A DNA stretch of 64,000 bases from Hahella sp. CCB-MM4 (GCF_002260525.1 NZ_MRYI01000006.1:124001-188000), one strand, 5' to 3'; shown: positions 9,585 through 20,307, counted from the first letter of the stretch. The notes: generated by a model from the letters alone, not told the origin. Numbers and translations are program-made.

Positions 9585-10839
9585 GATGCAGCTTCTGTCC
9601 AAGCATTTCCGGGGTTACCAGCACAACACCTTTGTCACTGACATAAAAGCGTTGGCGGTCCTCGTCGGGATTCTCTCCTATGACGGTTCCATCCGGCACG
9701 AATGCCCGTTTATCAATCACCGCATTCCGTATGCGGCACCCATGACCAATAACCACGTCGGGAAGAATCACGGAATTTTCCACGACGGAATCGGATTCCA
9801 CCCGCACGTTACTGAATAGCAGAGAGTGTTTGATATAGGCACCGGATATGATACATCCTCCGGAGACCATGGAATCCGCCGCCACGCCACGCTGCCCGTT
9901 GTCACTGAATATGAATTTGGCCGGTGGAGTCTGTTCCTGATAGGTCCAGATCGGCCATTCTTTGTCATACAGGTTAAGGTCCGGGGTAACATCAATCAGC
10001 TCCAGATTGGTTGCCCAATATGCATCAATGGTTCCCACATCACGCCAGTAGGCCTGCTTGCCCATCGCTTCGCGAAACGGGTAGGCAAATACCCGGTAAT
10101 CATGGATCAGCGAGGGAATGATATCCTTGCCGAAATCATGCTCAGAGTTCGGCTTATCCGCGTCTTCCAATAATTGACGCAGCAGAAAGCCAGTACTGAA
10201 CACATAAATGCCCATACTGGCCATCGCCAGGCCGGGTTGATCAGGAATAGGCTCGGGATCATCAGGTTTTTCCACAAACCGCTCGATCCTTCGCTCATCA
10301 TTGATACTCATTACCCCGAACGCACCTGCCTGCTCCAGGGGAACTTCAATACACCCGACCGTCACATCAGCGCGATTTTTCACATGCTGGGCCAGCATGG
10401 GACCGTAGTCCATTTTGTAAATATGGTCACCAGCCAATATCAATACATAGTCTGGGTAATGTCCCTGGATGATATCGATATTCTGGTACACCGCATTGGC
10501 CGTTCCCAGATACCAGTTGCTCTCCAAGCGTTGCTGGGCCGGGAGCAGCTCAACAAATTCGCCGAACTCTCCACGCAGAAACCCCCAGCCTTTCTGCACA
10601 TGGCGAATCAGGGAGTGGGCTTTATATTGGGTTAGCACGCCGACCCGGTGAATACCCGAGTTCACGCAATTGGAGAGGGGAAAATCGATAATTCGGTATT
10701 TGCCGCCAAAAGGGACGGCAGGCTTGGCTCGCCAGTCGGTCAGATTCTTGAGTCGGCTGCCCCGTCCTCCTGCCAGAACCAGGGCAAGTGTTTTCTTGGT
10801 TAATCGACTAACCAGTCGTTCAGTGGAATTGAATGTCAT
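9574..10839 (-). CDS. glgC: Glucose-1-phosphate adenylyltransferase GlgC
   Basis: A 421-residue enzyme, typical GlgC length. Near the N-terminus it shows [11 protein letters not shown], the [15 protein letters not shown] motif and [19 protein letters not shown]. Further on are the catalytic Asp region [11 protein letters not shown], a substrate-site FVEKP, and a C-terminal left-handed beta-helix. It makes ADP-glucose, the first committed step of glycogen synthesis, in the cytoplasm. It is first in a two-gene unit with glgP. No glycogen synthase is in the window. Confidence 0.95.
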   Translation of the reverse strand: MTFNSTERLVSRLTKKTLALVLAGGRGSRLKNLTDWRAKPAVPFGGKYRIIDFPLSNCVNSGIHRVGVLTQYKAHSLIRHVQKGWGFLRGEFGEFVELLPAQQRLESNWYLGTANAVYQNIDIIQGHYPDYVLILAGDHIYKMDYGPMLAQHVKNRADVTVGCIEVPLEQAGAFGVMSINDERRIERFVEKPDDPEPIPDQPGLAMASMGIYVFSTGFLLRQLLEDADKPNSEHDFGKDIIPSLIHDYRVFAYPFREAMGKQAYWRDVGTIDAYWATNLELIDVTPDLNLYDKEWPIWTYQEQTPPAKFIFSDNGQRGVAADSMVSGGCIISGAYIKHSLLFSNVRVESDSVVENSVILPDVVIGHGCRIRNAVIDKRAFVPDGTVIGENPDEDRQRFYVSDKGVVLVTPEMLGQKLHHAR

Positions 10840-10980
10840 TCGTTGATCTCGTCCAAAGTCATCCTGAAGTACTGTCGATCAGCCATGTGAAAGCGCTGAT
10901 CCGGTTTCGATGAGTTGACCACTGACTAACCCACCGTTACCCCTCCTGCATGATTAAATGAGGATTATTTCAGGTATGGC

Positions 10981-11003
10981 AAACAAAAAGCGCTTGATCA
11001 AGC
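10981..11003 (-). terminator. Possible weak terminator of the PilZ gene
   Basis: On the minus strand the palindrome GCTTGATCAAGC, which overlaps the PilZ stop codon, is followed by GCTTTTTGTTT. The stem is only four base pairs with a GATC loop, so termination would be weak. Confidence 0.3.
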
Positions 11004-11339
11004 CGCAATCAGATCGTCAGGTAACAGTTTGATGCAATCATCTTCGCTGCTGTCCCACATAAGCCCTGCCCGGCCATCGGTTGTATGGACCACCAATCCA
11101 TACATGATGCAGTCTTCAGGCATCAGCGTTTTACCATCAGCATCTTTTTGGTAGGAGTAGACTGAGTGCGGGAAAATGACTTTGACGAAGTCCCCTTCAG
11201 GTAACCGGCCTTCAGAATCTTCCAGTCCAATTCCCCCCTCACTGATGTTGAGAACCTTGAAGTCCCCAAGTGATTGAGACGCGTCCCTTAATCTGACGGT
11301 GAAATTCACACGGTTTCTGATATCCAACCTGTGCTCCAT
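10998..11339 (-). CDS. PilZ domain protein
   Basis: A 113-residue single-domain PilZ protein. Residues 4-8 (RLDIR) give the RxxxR motif and residues 31-36 (NISEGG) give NxSxxG, so both halves of the c-di-GMP binding motif are intact. The later GLVVHTTDGRAGLMW strands fit the PilZ barrel. It is probably a soluble c-di-GMP receptor. It lies between glgC and hypE but is separated from both by gaps over 150 bases, so it is likely an independent unit. Confidence 0.85.
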   Translation of the reverse strand: MEHRLDIRNRVNFTVRLRDASQSLGDFKVLNISEGGIGLEDSEGRLPEGDFVKVIFPHSVYSYQKDADGKTLMPEDCIMYGLVVHTTDGRAGLMWDSSEDDCIKLLPDDLIAA

Positions 11340-11574
11340 AGTATCGCCCCTAACTATGACAATTTTTATTATGTGATGATGAAAGTGACAATTGTCCGGC
11401 GATTACTTCGCAGCCTACTGCGACAACTGAGTTGTTTAATTTTCAACCACAGCCAAAATATTTTTCTTGTCGCATGTCAACTATACGACCTATATCAGCA
11501 AATTGTCATATTGCCTGCGGATCTCAATATGAACAGTTTGCCTTTTCCAAGCCACGAATTCGGAAACGGCCCCA

Positions 11575-12597
11575 TCAGCAGATTCTTGGCAATGGATCAC
11601 TATAGCGCCAGTCCACCAGACGCTGCCCCCCGAAACAGGTATTCAAACTGACCATGCCTGCGTTCTCGGCCTGCACCTCCCCAATAATCGAGGCATTCTG
11701 CCCCATGGGATGCGAGCGCATCGCTGCCAACAGTTTGTCTACCTCACCAGAAGGGCAAAAAGCCAGAAGCTTCCCCTCATTCGCGATATAGAGTGGATCA
11801 AGCCCCAATAGCTCAGATACCGCCTGAACAGCCGGAGAAATGACCAGGGAACTTTCCTCCAGGACCATTCCCAGCCCCGTCTGTTGCGCCAGCTCATTCA
11901 GAGTAGCGGCAACTCCGCCGCGGGTAGGGTCACGCATACACCGAATACCGGGAACCGACTTCAGCATGGCAGAAACTAAAGTATGCAGCGGTTGGGAATC
12001 CGACTGCAAATCGGTATCAAACGTCAGATTTTCCCGTTGCGAAAGAATCGCAATACCATGGTCTCCAATCGAGCCGTTTATCAAAATCCTGTCGCCGGGT
12101 TGAATATTCCGGGGCTCCATATCAATGCCGTCAGGCACCATCCCGATGCCGGTCGTATTGATGTATAGACCATCCGCATTCCCCTTTTCCACCACTTTGG
12201 TATCTCCGGTAACTACCGGAACTCCGGCTTCCCGGGAGGCCCTGGCCATAGAGCGGACAACGCGCTCCAGGTCAGCCAGCGGGAACCCTTCCTCGATGAC
12301 AAATCCTGCTGAGAGATACAACGGGCGTGCACCTGACATTGCCACATCATTAATCGTTCCGTGAACGGACAAAGCCCCGATATCACCACCGGGAAAAAAT
12401 AGTGGTGATACGACATGACTGTCCGTCGACATGGCCAGCCGACCCGCCGGAACCTGAAACACGGCATGATCCTGTTTCTGCCTTAACCATTGATTATCAA
12501 AGTGCTTCAAGAACAGTTGATCGATGAGTTCCGCCATCGCCCTGCCGCCGCTTCCGTGAGCCATTTCGATGACACCATGCTGTAAATCCTGTTTCAT
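11575..12597 (-). CDS. hypE: Hydrogenase maturation protein HypE
   Basis: A 340-residue protein with the HypE/PurM-like ATP-binding fold (MAHGSGGRAMAELI, then STDSHVVSPLFFPGGDIG) and the diagnostic C-terminus PRIC, whose last Cys carries the carbamoyl group that is dehydrated to the cyanide ligand of the NiFe site. It works with HypF, HypC and HypD. It is last in the hox-hyp operon. The 22-base gap to hypD holds an 18-bp duplication that includes its Shine-Dalgarno region (AAAGAAG). Confidence 0.96.
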   Translation of the reverse strand: MKQDLQHGVIEMAHGSGGRAMAELIDQLFLKHFDNQWLRQKQDHAVFQVPAGRLAMSTDSHVVSPLFFPGGDIGALSVHGTINDVAMSGARPLYLSAGFVIEEGFPLADLERVVRSMARASREAGVPVVTGDTKVVEKGNADGLYINTTGIGMVPDGIDMEPRNIQPGDRILINGSIGDHGIAILSQRENLTFDTDLQSDSQPLHTLVSAMLKSVPGIRCMRDPTRGGVAATLNELAQQTGLGMVLEESSLVISPAVQAVSELLGLDPLYIANEGKLLAFCPSGEVDKLLAAMRSHPMGQNASIIGEVQAENAGMVSLNTCFGGQRLVDWRYSDPLPRIC

Positions 12598-12601
12598 ACT
12601 T

Positions 12602-12631
12602 TTAGACTTCTTTATACTGTTAGACTTCTTT
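12602..12631. repeat. 18-bp-period duplication at the hypD-hypE junction
   Basis: TTAGACTTCTTT occurs at 12602-12613 and 12620-12631. On the coding strand each copy reads AAAGAAGTCTAA. One copy holds the hypD stop codon and the other lies at the hypE ribosome binding site. Confidence 0.85.
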
Positions 12632-13780
12632 GCTGAGTGAATTTACTGAGAATGATTTAGCAGGGATTGCTCTTGATCGATAGGTGTAATAGGCGGCACA
12701 TGCCCCTTCCGACGAGACCATACATGAACCGATGGGATTCTCCGGGGTGCAGGAGGTACCAAATAATTTACAGTCCGTTGGTTTCTTCGCCCCGCGAAGC
12801 ACTGCGGGGCATTCGCAAGCTTTATTATCCTGGCCAATACTCTCGGTTAGGGAGTATCGACGCTCTGCATCCAGGTGAGCGAATGCCTCTCGGATACGCA
12901 AAGCGCTGTTTGGTAACTCTCCCAACCCGCGCCATTCAAAACTTTCCCGGACCTCGAAGCACTCTTCGATCATGGCCTGGGCCTTTTGATTCCCACTGTC
13001 GGTGACAGCACGGGTATATTGATTCTCGACCATCCTGCTTCCGGCATTGACCTGTTGAATGAGCATCAAGATGGAATGCAGCAGATCCAGCGGTTCAAAA
13101 CCAGATATCACAATGGGCAATTGATAGTCTTTGACCAGATCCTGGTATGGGTTCGCCCCGATGATCAGACTGACATGGCCTGGACCAACCAGCCCTTCCA
13201 GGATGGTCTGACCCGATTGCCTCGCCGGTTCCAGAATTCCACGTATGGCTGGCGGCGTCATCACGTGGTTACAGAAAACCGAAAAGTTCTTCAGCCCCAT
13301 TTGATCCGCCTGCTGCAGGATAACAGCCGTCGGCGGCGTGGTGGTTTCAAAACCAATCGCAAAGAACACGACTTCCCGGTCAGGACACTGGCGGGCAATT
13401 TCCAGCGCGTCTGCTGGAGAATAAAGCATACGGATATCCGCACCTTGTCCTTTGGCCTTCTGCAGACTCATTCGATGGGAACCGGGAACTCTCAACATAT
13501 CACCATAGCTGCACAGGATGACGTTGTGCTTCATAGCTAATTCAATCGCCGCATCAATGCGCTTCATGGGCAACACACACACTGGACAACCCGGGCCATG
13601 CATCATCTGGACATTGGCGGGAAGCAGGTCGGGAATACCGTAACGGAAAATGGTGTGGGTATGTCCGCCACAGAACTCCATCAAACGATATTGCCGCTCT
13701 GGATGAACCTCTCGGGCAATTTTTTCCGCCAGCACCCTGGCAGCATCGCCATTACGGAACTCATTGACGTATTTCATCAC
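12620..13780 (-). CDS. hypD: Hydrogenase maturation protein HypD
   Basis: A 386-residue HypD with the conserved motifs MEFCGGHTHTIFRYG, HGPGCPVCVLP and GFETTTPPTA, and the C-terminal cysteine cluster for the [4Fe-4S] cluster (ACECPAVLRG, then KLFGTSCTPENPIGSCMVSSEGACAAYY). HypD with HypC is the scaffold on which the Fe(CN)2CO unit is built. It begins nine bases after the hypC stop, so it is cotranscribed. Confidence 0.97.
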   Translation of the reverse strand: MMKYVNEFRNGDAARVLAEKIAREVHPERQYRLMEFCGGHTHTIFRYGIPDLLPANVQMMHGPGCPVCVLPMKRIDAAIELAMKHNVILCSYGDMLRVPGSHRMSLQKAKGQGADIRMLYSPADALEIARQCPDREVVFFAIGFETTTPPTAVILQQADQMGLKNFSVFCNHVMTPPAIRGILEPARQSGQTILEGLVGPGHVSLIIGANPYQDLVKDYQLPIVISGFEPLDLLHSILMLIQQVNAGSRMVENQYTRAVTDSGNQKAQAMIEECFEVRESFEWRGLGELPNSALRIREAFAHLDAERRYSLTESIGQDNKACECPAVLRGAKKPTDCKLFGTSCTPENPIGSCMVSSEGACAAYYTYRSRAIPAKSFSVNSLSKEV

Positions 13781-13789
13781 TTCATTGCC

Positions 13790-14008
13790 TTATATCTGAT
13801 GCATCTGACTGAACAGTTCCAGGGTCTTCTGAGCTTCTTCTTCGCTCAGCTTACTCAGTGCATACCCCACATGAAGAATCACATAATCGCCCACCTGCAC
13901 ATCCTCCAATAGAGCGATGGAGATATGCTTCTTAACTCCACCAAGCTCAACCAAAGCCTGGTCCTCGTCGACCAGAGCTTCAACCCTGACGGGAACTGCA
14001 AGACACAT
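13790..14008 (-). CDS. hypC: Hydrogenase maturation chaperone HypC
   Basis: A 72-residue protein with the HypC start MCLAVPVRV, where the Cys after Met binds the iron unit and the hydrogenase large subunit precursor. It follows hypF by six bases and precedes hypD. It is the only HypC/HybG-type protein in the window, so it is the likely chaperone for HoxH. Confidence 0.96.
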   Translation of the reverse strand: MCLAVPVRVEALVDEDQALVELGGVKKHISIALLEDVQVGDYVILHVGYALSKLSEEEAQKTLELFSQMHQI

Positions 14009-14014
14009 ACTGAC

Positions 14015-16435
14015 TCACTCCTGCACTCCTTCGAATGCGACTGTCTTATTTTCAATCTGTACTTCTGAGGACATGCTTTCCAGAGACATGCCCGGAGATC
14101 GGGTCATTTGCGACATGGCTATCCACGCCTGCCCCAAGCAGAGACCTCCATCGTTACAGGGCACCTGACCGGATAAATGCAATCTCAATCCACGCTTCGC
14201 CAGGCCCTTTTGCAACCCTTCCCGCAGAATACGGTTCAACAGACATCCGCCTGATGCCACAACATCGACCACACCGTATTTCCTGGCAAAGAACTCGACC
14301 CATCGAACCAAACCATCAACCAACTCTGTGTGAAATATAGCTGCGGCCTGAGCCTTATCCTCGATGTCGAGCATAGCTTTAATGATCGGCTCCAGATCCA
14401 ATAGACCGGTGGGCGTAACCCTGGCCAATCCATTGGCTGTCGGCATGCAGACACTGGCAGCTTTTGCTTCAAGCGCCATAGGAGCTTGAGCTTCAAAGGT
14501 GATCTCATCATAAATGCCAAGGATAGCTGCTGCCGCATCGAACCAGCGCCCGGCACTGCAGGTCATTATCCGGGAACCAGCCGTCAATGAAGGAATTGCA
14601 TTGTCGGCCAACCTGGAAAATGCTGAATACATGGGCAAATGCCCAAATCGCTGTCTCGCATGCTCCGATAGTCCCATATGGCTGAGCAAGCCGGCACCAA
14701 GTCTCCAGATCTCTCTGGTCGCTTTATCCCCACCGACTAAAGGCAATGTCGACAAATGAGCAATACGATCAAATGAACCCGCATCGCCATAAAACATCTC
14801 GCCTCCCCACGGGCTTTGGTCATCTCCCAGCCCAACACCATCCAAAGCCAGTCCTAATACCGGACCAGATACAGACGACTCAGCCATCACCGCGGCCAGA
14901 TGCGCCCTATGATGTTGCACCTTAATTAATGGAAGATTGTGTTCGAGCGCATAAGCCTCAGCAAACCGAGTACTGTAAAAATCGGGGTGATCATCACAGA
15001 CCACAACCTCAGGGGTGGCCTGGACCAGCTTCGTCATGTGGGAGACGACACGCCCTAACCATTGGCAGGTTTCAGGGTGATCGAGATCACCAATGTGGGG
15101 AGAAAGATAGGCAAAACGTCCATGAGTCAGACATATCGAGTTCTTCAGGTATCCACCGCAAGCCAAAACAGAAGGCCCCTTAGCAGGCAGTGTGACTGGT
15201 CGGGGAGTCCACCCCCTGGCTCTCCTGACCATCATCGGAGGATTCGCCGACAGAACAACGGAATCATCGCAGCGGGTAACAATATCCCGATCATGCAGAA
15301 TAAAGTAATCGGCGATATGACTCAGCCGATTCAGACATTGATCGTTTTCATACACTAGAGGTTCGCCGGAACGATTGGCGCTGGTCATGACCAACAATAA
15401 TGGGTGAGGCTGACTCAGCCAATCATCCCCCTTCGGCCGTTCCGCGGCCTCATGAAACAGGAGATAATGCAACGGGGTATAGGGCAGCATGACACCGAGG
15501 TCCGCCATTTCCGGCGCTATCTGCTCGAGCTGACGGTCACACGTGGACCCTTTGGGGGCCAGAACCACCGGGCGCTCTTGGCTTTGCAGGCAGTCGCCGA
15601 GTATCTCATCAACCTTCACCACAGATTCCAGAGAGGACGGATTCAGCCCCATCACGGCTAACGGCTTATGGGGCCGGCTCTTTCGCTCCCGCAACCTCGC
15701 AACGGCCTTGGGGTTCCGGGCATCACATACCAGATGAAATCCGCCCAGCCCTTTTATTGCCAGGATGCTCCCCTCATTTATCAGCGATACCGCTCGGGTT
15801 ACCACATCGTCGGTCACCACTGACTGGCCGTGGCAATCCGTCATCCATAGCTGTGGTCCACAATCTGCGCAGGCATTAGGTTGTGCATGAAACCTTCTTG
15901 AAGCAATCGAATGAAATTCATTATCGCAGTCACTGCACATGGCAAATTTCGCCATACTGGTTCTGCAGCGATCATAGGGTAATAATTGAATCAACGTGTA
16001 GCGCGGACCACATTGAGTGCAATTGATAAAGGGATATCGATAGCGCCGGTCAGAGGGATTGAATAGATCCTGCAAACACTCTTGGCAGACAGGCAGGTCA
16101 GCGGGAATCTGGGCGGAGTCTGCACCACACGCCAATCCGCCGGTATCAGAATTCAGAATCTGGAAGCCGTCATAGGTTGCCGGTGAATTTGCCGGTGAGG
16201 TTTGAGAATACGCCTCCTGGACAGCATCAATCTCCGCGGCTGAGGGTTTATCCGTCAACAGTCGCGATCGAAAAGATTCCAGTACCTCGATATTCCCGAC
16301 CAGATCAATGATTACGCCCTGCCCGTTATTCTGCACCTGCCCTTTCAGCCCAAGCTCAGTGGCCAGATGATAGACAAATGGACGGAATCCGACTCCCTGC
16401 ACCCTGCCGGTGACGATCAAGCGTTGGTGTTGCAT
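14015..16435 (-). CDS. hypF: Carbamoyltransferase HypF
   Basis: An 806-residue HypF. Domains in order: acylphosphatase-like ([18 protein letters not shown], residues about 8-25); two zinc-finger segments with CxxC pairs (CQEC, CTQCG, CSDC, CADCG); a YrdC-like domain ([15 protein letters not shown]); and a C-terminal Kae1-like domain with [12 protein letters not shown] and LALDGVGLG. It uses carbamoyl phosphate and ATP to carbamoylate the HypE C-terminal Cys. Its start overlaps the hypB stop by 19 bases, which suggests coupled translation. Confidence 0.96.
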   Translation of the reverse strand: MQHQRLIVTGRVQGVGFRPFVYHLATELGLKGQVQNNGQGVIIDLVGNIEVLESFRSRLLTDKPSAAEIDAVQEAYSQTSPANSPATYDGFQILNSDTGGLACGADSAQIPADLPVCQECLQDLFNPSDRRYRYPFINCTQCGPRYTLIQLLPYDRCRTSMAKFAMCSDCDNEFHSIASRRFHAQPNACADCGPQLWMTDCHGQSVVTDDVVTRAVSLINEGSILAIKGLGGFHLVCDARNPKAVARLRERKSRPHKPLAVMGLNPSSLESVVKVDEILGDCLQSQERPVVLAPKGSTCDRQLEQIAPEMADLGVMLPYTPLHYLLFHEAAERPKGDDWLSQPHPLLLVMTSANRSGEPLVYENDQCLNRLSHIADYFILHDRDIVTRCDDSVVLSANPPMMVRRARGWTPRPVTLPAKGPSVLACGGYLKNSICLTHGRFAYLSPHIGDLDHPETCQWLGRVVSHMTKLVQATPEVVVCDDHPDFYSTRFAEAYALEHNLPLIKVQHHRAHLAAVMAESSVSGPVLGLALDGVGLGDDQSPWGGEMFYGDAGSFDRIAHLSTLPLVGGDKATREIWRLGAGLLSHMGLSEHARQRFGHLPMYSAFSRLADNAIPSLTAGSRIMTCSAGRWFDAAAAILGIYDEITFEAQAPMALEAKAASVCMPTANGLARVTPTGLLDLEPIIKAMLDIEDKAQAAAIFHTELVDGLVRWVEFFARKYGVVDVVASGGCLLNRILREGLQKGLAKRGLRLHLSGQVPCNDGGLCLGQAWIAMSQMTRSPGMSLESMSSEVQIENKTVAFEGVQE

Positions 16436-17295
16436 GACTCCGCTCGGTTATCCCTGGCAATGGAGGTGTCTTTCTCCAGATGCTGCAAACACCATCGGGT
16501 CCACTCTGTCATACCTTCCCCTGTCTTGGCGGACAGCTGGATAACCTCAATGTCAGGATTGATTCTCCGGGCATATTCAATGCTTTTTGCTACATCAAAA
16601 TCCACGTAGGGCAAAAGATCGATCTTGTTGATCAGCATCAGATCAGAGCCATAAAACATATCAGGATATTTCAGTGGTTTGTCTTCACCTTCGGTCACTG
16701 AAAGCACGGCTACCCTGGCTGTTTCCCCCAAATCAAACGCTGCCGGGCAAACGAGATTGCCCACATTTTCAATAAAAATAAGATCCACCGAGTCGAGATC
16801 CCAATGATCCAATGCATGGCCGATCTGATGGGCATCCAGGTGACATCCTTTCCCTGTGTTGATCTGTATTGCCGGAGCGCCAGTCTCCCGAATTCGCGTC
16901 GCATCCAGCTCTGTCTGTTGGTCTCCTTCGATGACCGCAATTCCAGCCTTGTCCCTCAACTGCTCAATAGTACGCACCAATAAGGAGGTTTTACCTGACC
17001 CCGGACTGGAAACCAGATTGAATGAGGCAACATTATGAGCCTTTAATCGCTGCCGGTTATCAGCAGCAAACCGGTCATTCTTACTGAGAATACTCTGCTC
17101 AACTTCCAGTATCCGGGCCTGGTCATTATGGTGATGAATATGGCTGTCCGGGCTGTTTTGGTGATCATGAGTATGACTGCCCGAGGTATGAAGACTATCC
17201 TCGCGAAGATCATTCTCACTAAGACCGTCCTCACTAAGATCATGCTCGCTATGATGATGAGATGCTGCACCGCTGCAGCCGCAGGTTGTACACAT
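16417..17295 (-). CDS. hypB: Nickel-delivery GTPase HypB
   Basis: A 292-residue protein started at the ATG at 17295, because GGGGGG lies six bases upstream and it gives the usual HypB start MCTTCGC, the high-affinity nickel site. A His- and acid-rich stretch follows ([18 protein letters not shown], then HTHDHQ and HIHHHND), built from imperfect repeats and likely a nickel store. The GTPase domain has Walker [10 protein letters not shown], the IEGDQQT switch, and NKIDLL for guanine recognition. It inserts nickel into HoxH together with HypA. Confidence 0.95.
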   Translation of the reverse strand: MCTTCGCSGAASHHHSEHDLSEDGLSENDLREDSLHTSGSHTHDHQNSPDSHIHHHNDQARILEVEQSILSKNDRFAADNRQRLKAHNVASFNLVSSPGSGKTSLLVRTIEQLRDKAGIAVIEGDQQTELDATRIRETGAPAIQINTGKGCHLDAHQIGHALDHWDLDSVDLIFIENVGNLVCPAAFDLGETARVAVLSVTEGEDKPLKYPDMFYGSDLMLINKIDLLPYVDFDVAKSIEYARRINPDIEVIQLSAKTGEGMTEWTRWCLQHLEKDTSIARDNRAESCNTNA

Positions 17296-17352
17296 ATTCA
17301 TCCCCCCTTTATTATTCGTCATTCAATATTGCCGCAATTCAATCTGAAACCA

Positions 17353-17694
17353 TTAGATCACTGAAATGGATTTCACCCGAACCTCTCGGCCTTGAATAAT
17401 CCTGGCTCCAAAACTGCCGCACTCCGGACAGCAGTCGTACAATTCCTGGACCCGCCACCGATGATGGCATTGATGGCACTCTCCCTCTCCAGGAATCGAT
17501 ATAATTTCCAGCTTGGCCCCCTGAGCCGGAGTACCGGCCATGACAGCCGAAAAACAAAACTCCATCGCACTCGCTTCAACACAGGCAAGTTCACCGACTT
17601 CCAGCCAGACTTTTTCCACTTTCCGGAAGCCGTCTTTTTCGGCTTTCTCCAGAATCAGGTCCCGCATATCTTCCGCCAAAGACAGTTCATGCAT
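17353..17694 (-). CDS. hypA: Nickel-binding hydrogenase maturation protein HypA
   Basis: A 113-residue HypA with the nickel-binding start MHEL and the zinc-binding loop formed by CHQC and CPEC. It passes nickel to the large subunit with HypB. Its first eight bases overlap the end of hoxW, so the structural and maturation halves of the operon are joined. Confidence 0.96.
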   Translation of the reverse strand: MHELSLAEDMRDLILEKAEKDGFRKVEKVWLEVGELACVEASAMEFCFSAVMAGTPAQGAKLEIISIPGEGECHQCHHRWRVQELYDCCPECGSFGARIIQGREVRVKSISVI

Positions 17695-18172
17695 GACTTT
17701 CTAACTCACTGACAGGATGCCTCTGTAACCATTGCCGACAATAATCCAGAGCATTCAGTAAATTCGCTTCGGCCCGCGCAGAGAGCTTTTCCTCAAATTG
17801 ATCAAACTCGTAACCCGAAATTGCCAGAATATAAGCCTCAGCTCTGGCATCAAACAGAGTTCTTGCAAGCTCCATAAGACTACCCGGAGTCAAACTGTGA
17901 CTGGCAAAGGGCTGTCCCGAAGCTTCGCCAACCGGAGTAAAGCTAAACCCCTGCTCCGTCGCAATTGAGGGTTCGATAGTGGCATCCACGAAAATAATCC
18001 GTGGATACCGGGCGATATCGACCGCGTCCTCAACCGTCAGTTGGTAGTTGACCTGAGTAGACACTCCCTGCCAGTTACCGTCATCTACACGACGCACGAA
18101 CTCAGGTCCGAGACCATCGTCCTGACGTCCCGGATTGCCGTAACCAATTATGAGGGTCAAACCGCCATTCAT
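17687..18172 (-). CDS. hoxW: Hydrogenase maturation protease HoxW
   Basis: A 161-residue endopeptidase of the HycI/HoxW family. The start is set at 18172 so that the protein begins just before IIGYGNPGRQDDGLG, the nickel-sensing and catalytic loop with Asp; a start at 18193 is in frame but has no spaced ribosome binding site. A second conserved Asp is in IIFVDATIEP. It removes the C-terminal tail of HoxH after nickel insertion. Its position right after hoxH supports this partner. Confidence 0.9.
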   Translation of the reverse strand: MNGGLTLIIGYGNPGRQDDGLGPEFVRRVDDGNWQGVSTQVNYQLTVEDAVDIARYPRIIFVDATIEPSIATEQGFSFTPVGEASGQPFASHSLTPGSLMELARTLFDARAEAYILAISGYEFDQFEEKLSARAEANLLNALDYCRQWLQRHPVSELESHA

Positions 18173-18173
18173 A

Positions 18174-18208
18174 TAAAATCTACCTACCCTCATCCACCTA
18201 AAATCTAC
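18174..18208. repeat. 25-bp-period duplication at the hoxH-hoxW junction
   Basis: TAAAATCTAC occurs at 18174-18183 and 18199-18208. On the coding strand both copies read GTAGATTTTA and lie between the hoxH stop and the hoxW start. Confidence 0.7.
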
Positions 18209-19669
18209 TTATCCTTTTTCCAACTCAGCATACTGACTGCCCCGGTCCACCACTTTTCCTTCGACATCCAGGACTTCCACCACCAACGGCATCTGCCCCA
18301 GGGCATGAGTGGCACAAGACAGACAGGGATCATAAGCCCGGACCGCCACTTCAATATGATTTAGCATTTTTTCCGTAATCGTCTTCTGGCCGGACAGGTA
18401 TTTTTTGGCCACATCCGTTACCGCACGATTCATGGCGGTATTGTTGTGGGTTGTGGAGACAATCAAGTTGCAGTAGGTCACCTGGTCATGTTCATTCACT
18501 TTATAGTGATGGAACAGCGAGCCGCGCGGCGCTTCAATAACCGCAATTCCCTCTTCCCTACGCTCCCCCTTCAACCGCAGATCCGTGCCCTGAAGGTCCG
18601 GGTCATGCAGCAGTTCCTTGATTTTTTCCACACAATGCAGAACTTCAATCATGCGAGACCAGTGATAGGCCAGTGTCATGCTGACCGGTTTTCCCTGGCC
18701 AAAGCTGCGGAACTCTTCAAATTCCTTGTTGGCCAACGGCGTATCAATAAAGCTCACGGTATTCATCCTGGCCAACGGTCCTACCCGGTACCAACCATCC
18801 ACATTGCCGCGGCTTTTGATAAAGGGAAACTTCATGTAGGACCAGGAACGAACTTCTTCCATCAGATAATCGTTGAAATCACGATAATCAATCTGGTCGA
18901 AAATAATGTTCCCTGCGGCATCCACGGCTCTCAGGTTTCCGTGATACAGGTCCAGTGCTCCGTCCTCCCGGACCAGCGACATGTGACTGGATTTGAAGTT
19001 GGCAAAATGCTCGACCAGCGGAAGATGCTCAAGGGTGTAGTTCTTGGCGACCTGTATCGCGTTCTGTGCCCAAGAGATCATCATATCCACATCAATCAAC
19101 AGGGCATCCCGTTCCTGAATCGAAAGATTTTTATTAATCCCGCCCGGAATAGCACCGGTACCATGTATCTTTTTACCGGCGGTATGCAGAATCACTTCCT
19201 GGCCGTATTTGCGCATCAATACGCCTTGCTTGGCCAGATCGGGAAACTGTTTGATGACTTCGAAAATGTTGCGCTTTTTGGCTGCCGCATCAAAACCGAA
19301 CAGCAGATCCGGTGAACTCAGATGGAAAAAATGCAGGACATTGCTCTGCATGATCTGGCCATAGTGCATCAGACGCCGCATTTTTTCCGCCGTTGGGGTT
19401 AACTGGTCCACCCCGACAATCATGTCCATGGCTTTAGCCGCAGCAATGTGGTGGCTGACAGGACAGATTCCACACAAGCGCTGTACGATGACCGGCACTT
19501 CCCATAGCAGACGCCCGCGGATAAAACGCTCAAAGCCTCGGAACTCAACAATATGAAGCCGGGCTTCACTGACATTATTGTGCTCGTCCAGGTGCACTGT
19601 CACCTTTCCGTGACCTTCCACCCGGGTAACGGGCTCTATTTCAACAATACGCGCTTTGCGGCTTTCCAT
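18209..19669 (-). CDS. hoxH: NAD-linked [NiFe] hydrogenase large subunit HoxH
   Basis: A 486-residue group 3d hydrogenase catalytic subunit. The first nickel-ligand motif is RLCGICPVSHH (about residue 65) and the second is DPCLSCATH (about residue 450). After that His, 31 residues remain (ALGQMPLVVEV onward), the tail expected to be cut by HoxW. It binds the NiFe(CN)2CO site and cycles hydrogen against NAD(H) in the cytoplasm, with HoxY and the HoxFU diaphorase. No twin-arginine signal exists on its partner, which fits a soluble enzyme. Confidence 0.97.
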   Translation of the reverse strand: MESRKARIVEIEPVTRVEGHGKVTVHLDEHNNVSEARLHIVEFRGFERFIRGRLLWEVPVIVQRLCGICPVSHHIAAAKAMDMIVGVDQLTPTAEKMRRLMHYGQIMQSNVLHFFHLSSPDLLFGFDAAAKKRNIFEVIKQFPDLAKQGVLMRKYGQEVILHTAGKKIHGTGAIPGGINKNLSIQERDALLIDVDMMISWAQNAIQVAKNYTLEHLPLVEHFANFKSSHMSLVREDGALDLYHGNLRAVDAAGNIIFDQIDYRDFNDYLMEEVRSWSYMKFPFIKSRGNVDGWYRVGPLARMNTVSFIDTPLANKEFEEFRSFGQGKPVSMTLAYHWSRMIEVLHCVEKIKELLHDPDLQGTDLRLKGERREEGIAVIEAPRGSLFHHYKVNEHDQVTYCNLIVSTTHNNTAMNRAVTDVAKKYLSGQKTITEKMLNHIEVAVRAYDPCLSCATHALGQMPLVVEVLDVEGKVVDRGSQYAELEKG

Positions 19670-19734
19670 GGTTATTCCAACAAATTCGTCGTCATTAAGA
19701 ATGATGAAATGCTTTCCGCATTTTCCGGCACGAT

Positions 19735-20295
19735 CTAATCATATTTAATCAGTGCCCAATCCAATTCAGGTGGTTCCCCCTTAATCAGCGCCGTTAACGC
19801 CGTCCAGAGCACATCCCCAGAGGGAGGACAGCCCGGTATCTGATAATCCACTTTGACCACATCCACCACGGTGTACACCTTATCCAGAAGCAATGGTAAG
19901 GCCGGATCATTGGGAATCTGGTTATCAGGATTCATGACTTTGGGAGAAGCCCGATAAGCCTCATCCAGACACTCTCTCAGAGGGTCGTCCGAATGCATGA
20001 TGGCATTCCGCATCACCGGCAGCCCGCCCATAATGGCGCACTGGCCGACAGCCACCAGAACATCGCAGTTTTTTCGGAATTCCCGTAACACATGTACGTT
20101 GTCCTCGTTACAGCAGCCACCTTCAATCAGGCCGATATCACAACGACGGGTGAACTTTTTGAAATCATTCAGCGGAGACCGGTCAAACTCGGCCACTTTC
20201 ATCAGATCGATAATGCGCTCATCGATGTCCAGCAGCGACATATGGCAGCCGAAACACCCCGCCAGTGACGCTGTGGCAATACGCTTTTTCTTCAT
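19735..20295 (-). CDS. hoxY: NAD-linked [NiFe] hydrogenase small subunit HoxY
   Basis: A 186-residue short small subunit. Cys residues for one proximal [4Fe-4S] cluster are visible: SLAGCFGCHMSLLD, GGCCNEDN, and PGCPPSGD. The length and the absence of a signal peptide and of the C-terminal cluster domain are typical of HoxY rather than membrane-bound hydrogenases. It passes electrons from HoxH to HoxU. It begins 12 bases after hoxU. Confidence 0.96.
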   Translation of the reverse strand: MKKKRIATASLAGCFGCHMSLLDIDERIIDLMKVAEFDRSPLNDFKKFTRRCDIGLIEGGCCNEDNVHVLREFRKNCDVLVAVGQCAIMGGLPVMRNAIMHSDDPLRECLDEAYRASPKVMNPDNQIPNDPALPLLLDKVYTVVDVVKVDYQIPGCPPSGDVLWTALTALIKGEPPELDWALIKYD

Positions 20296-20307
20296 CTTTC
20301 ATCTCCC

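Noticed and set aside
18446-19315. 289-codon plus-strand frame inside hoxH
   Set aside because: It is antisense to a certain gene and arises from the high G+C third positions of hoxH.
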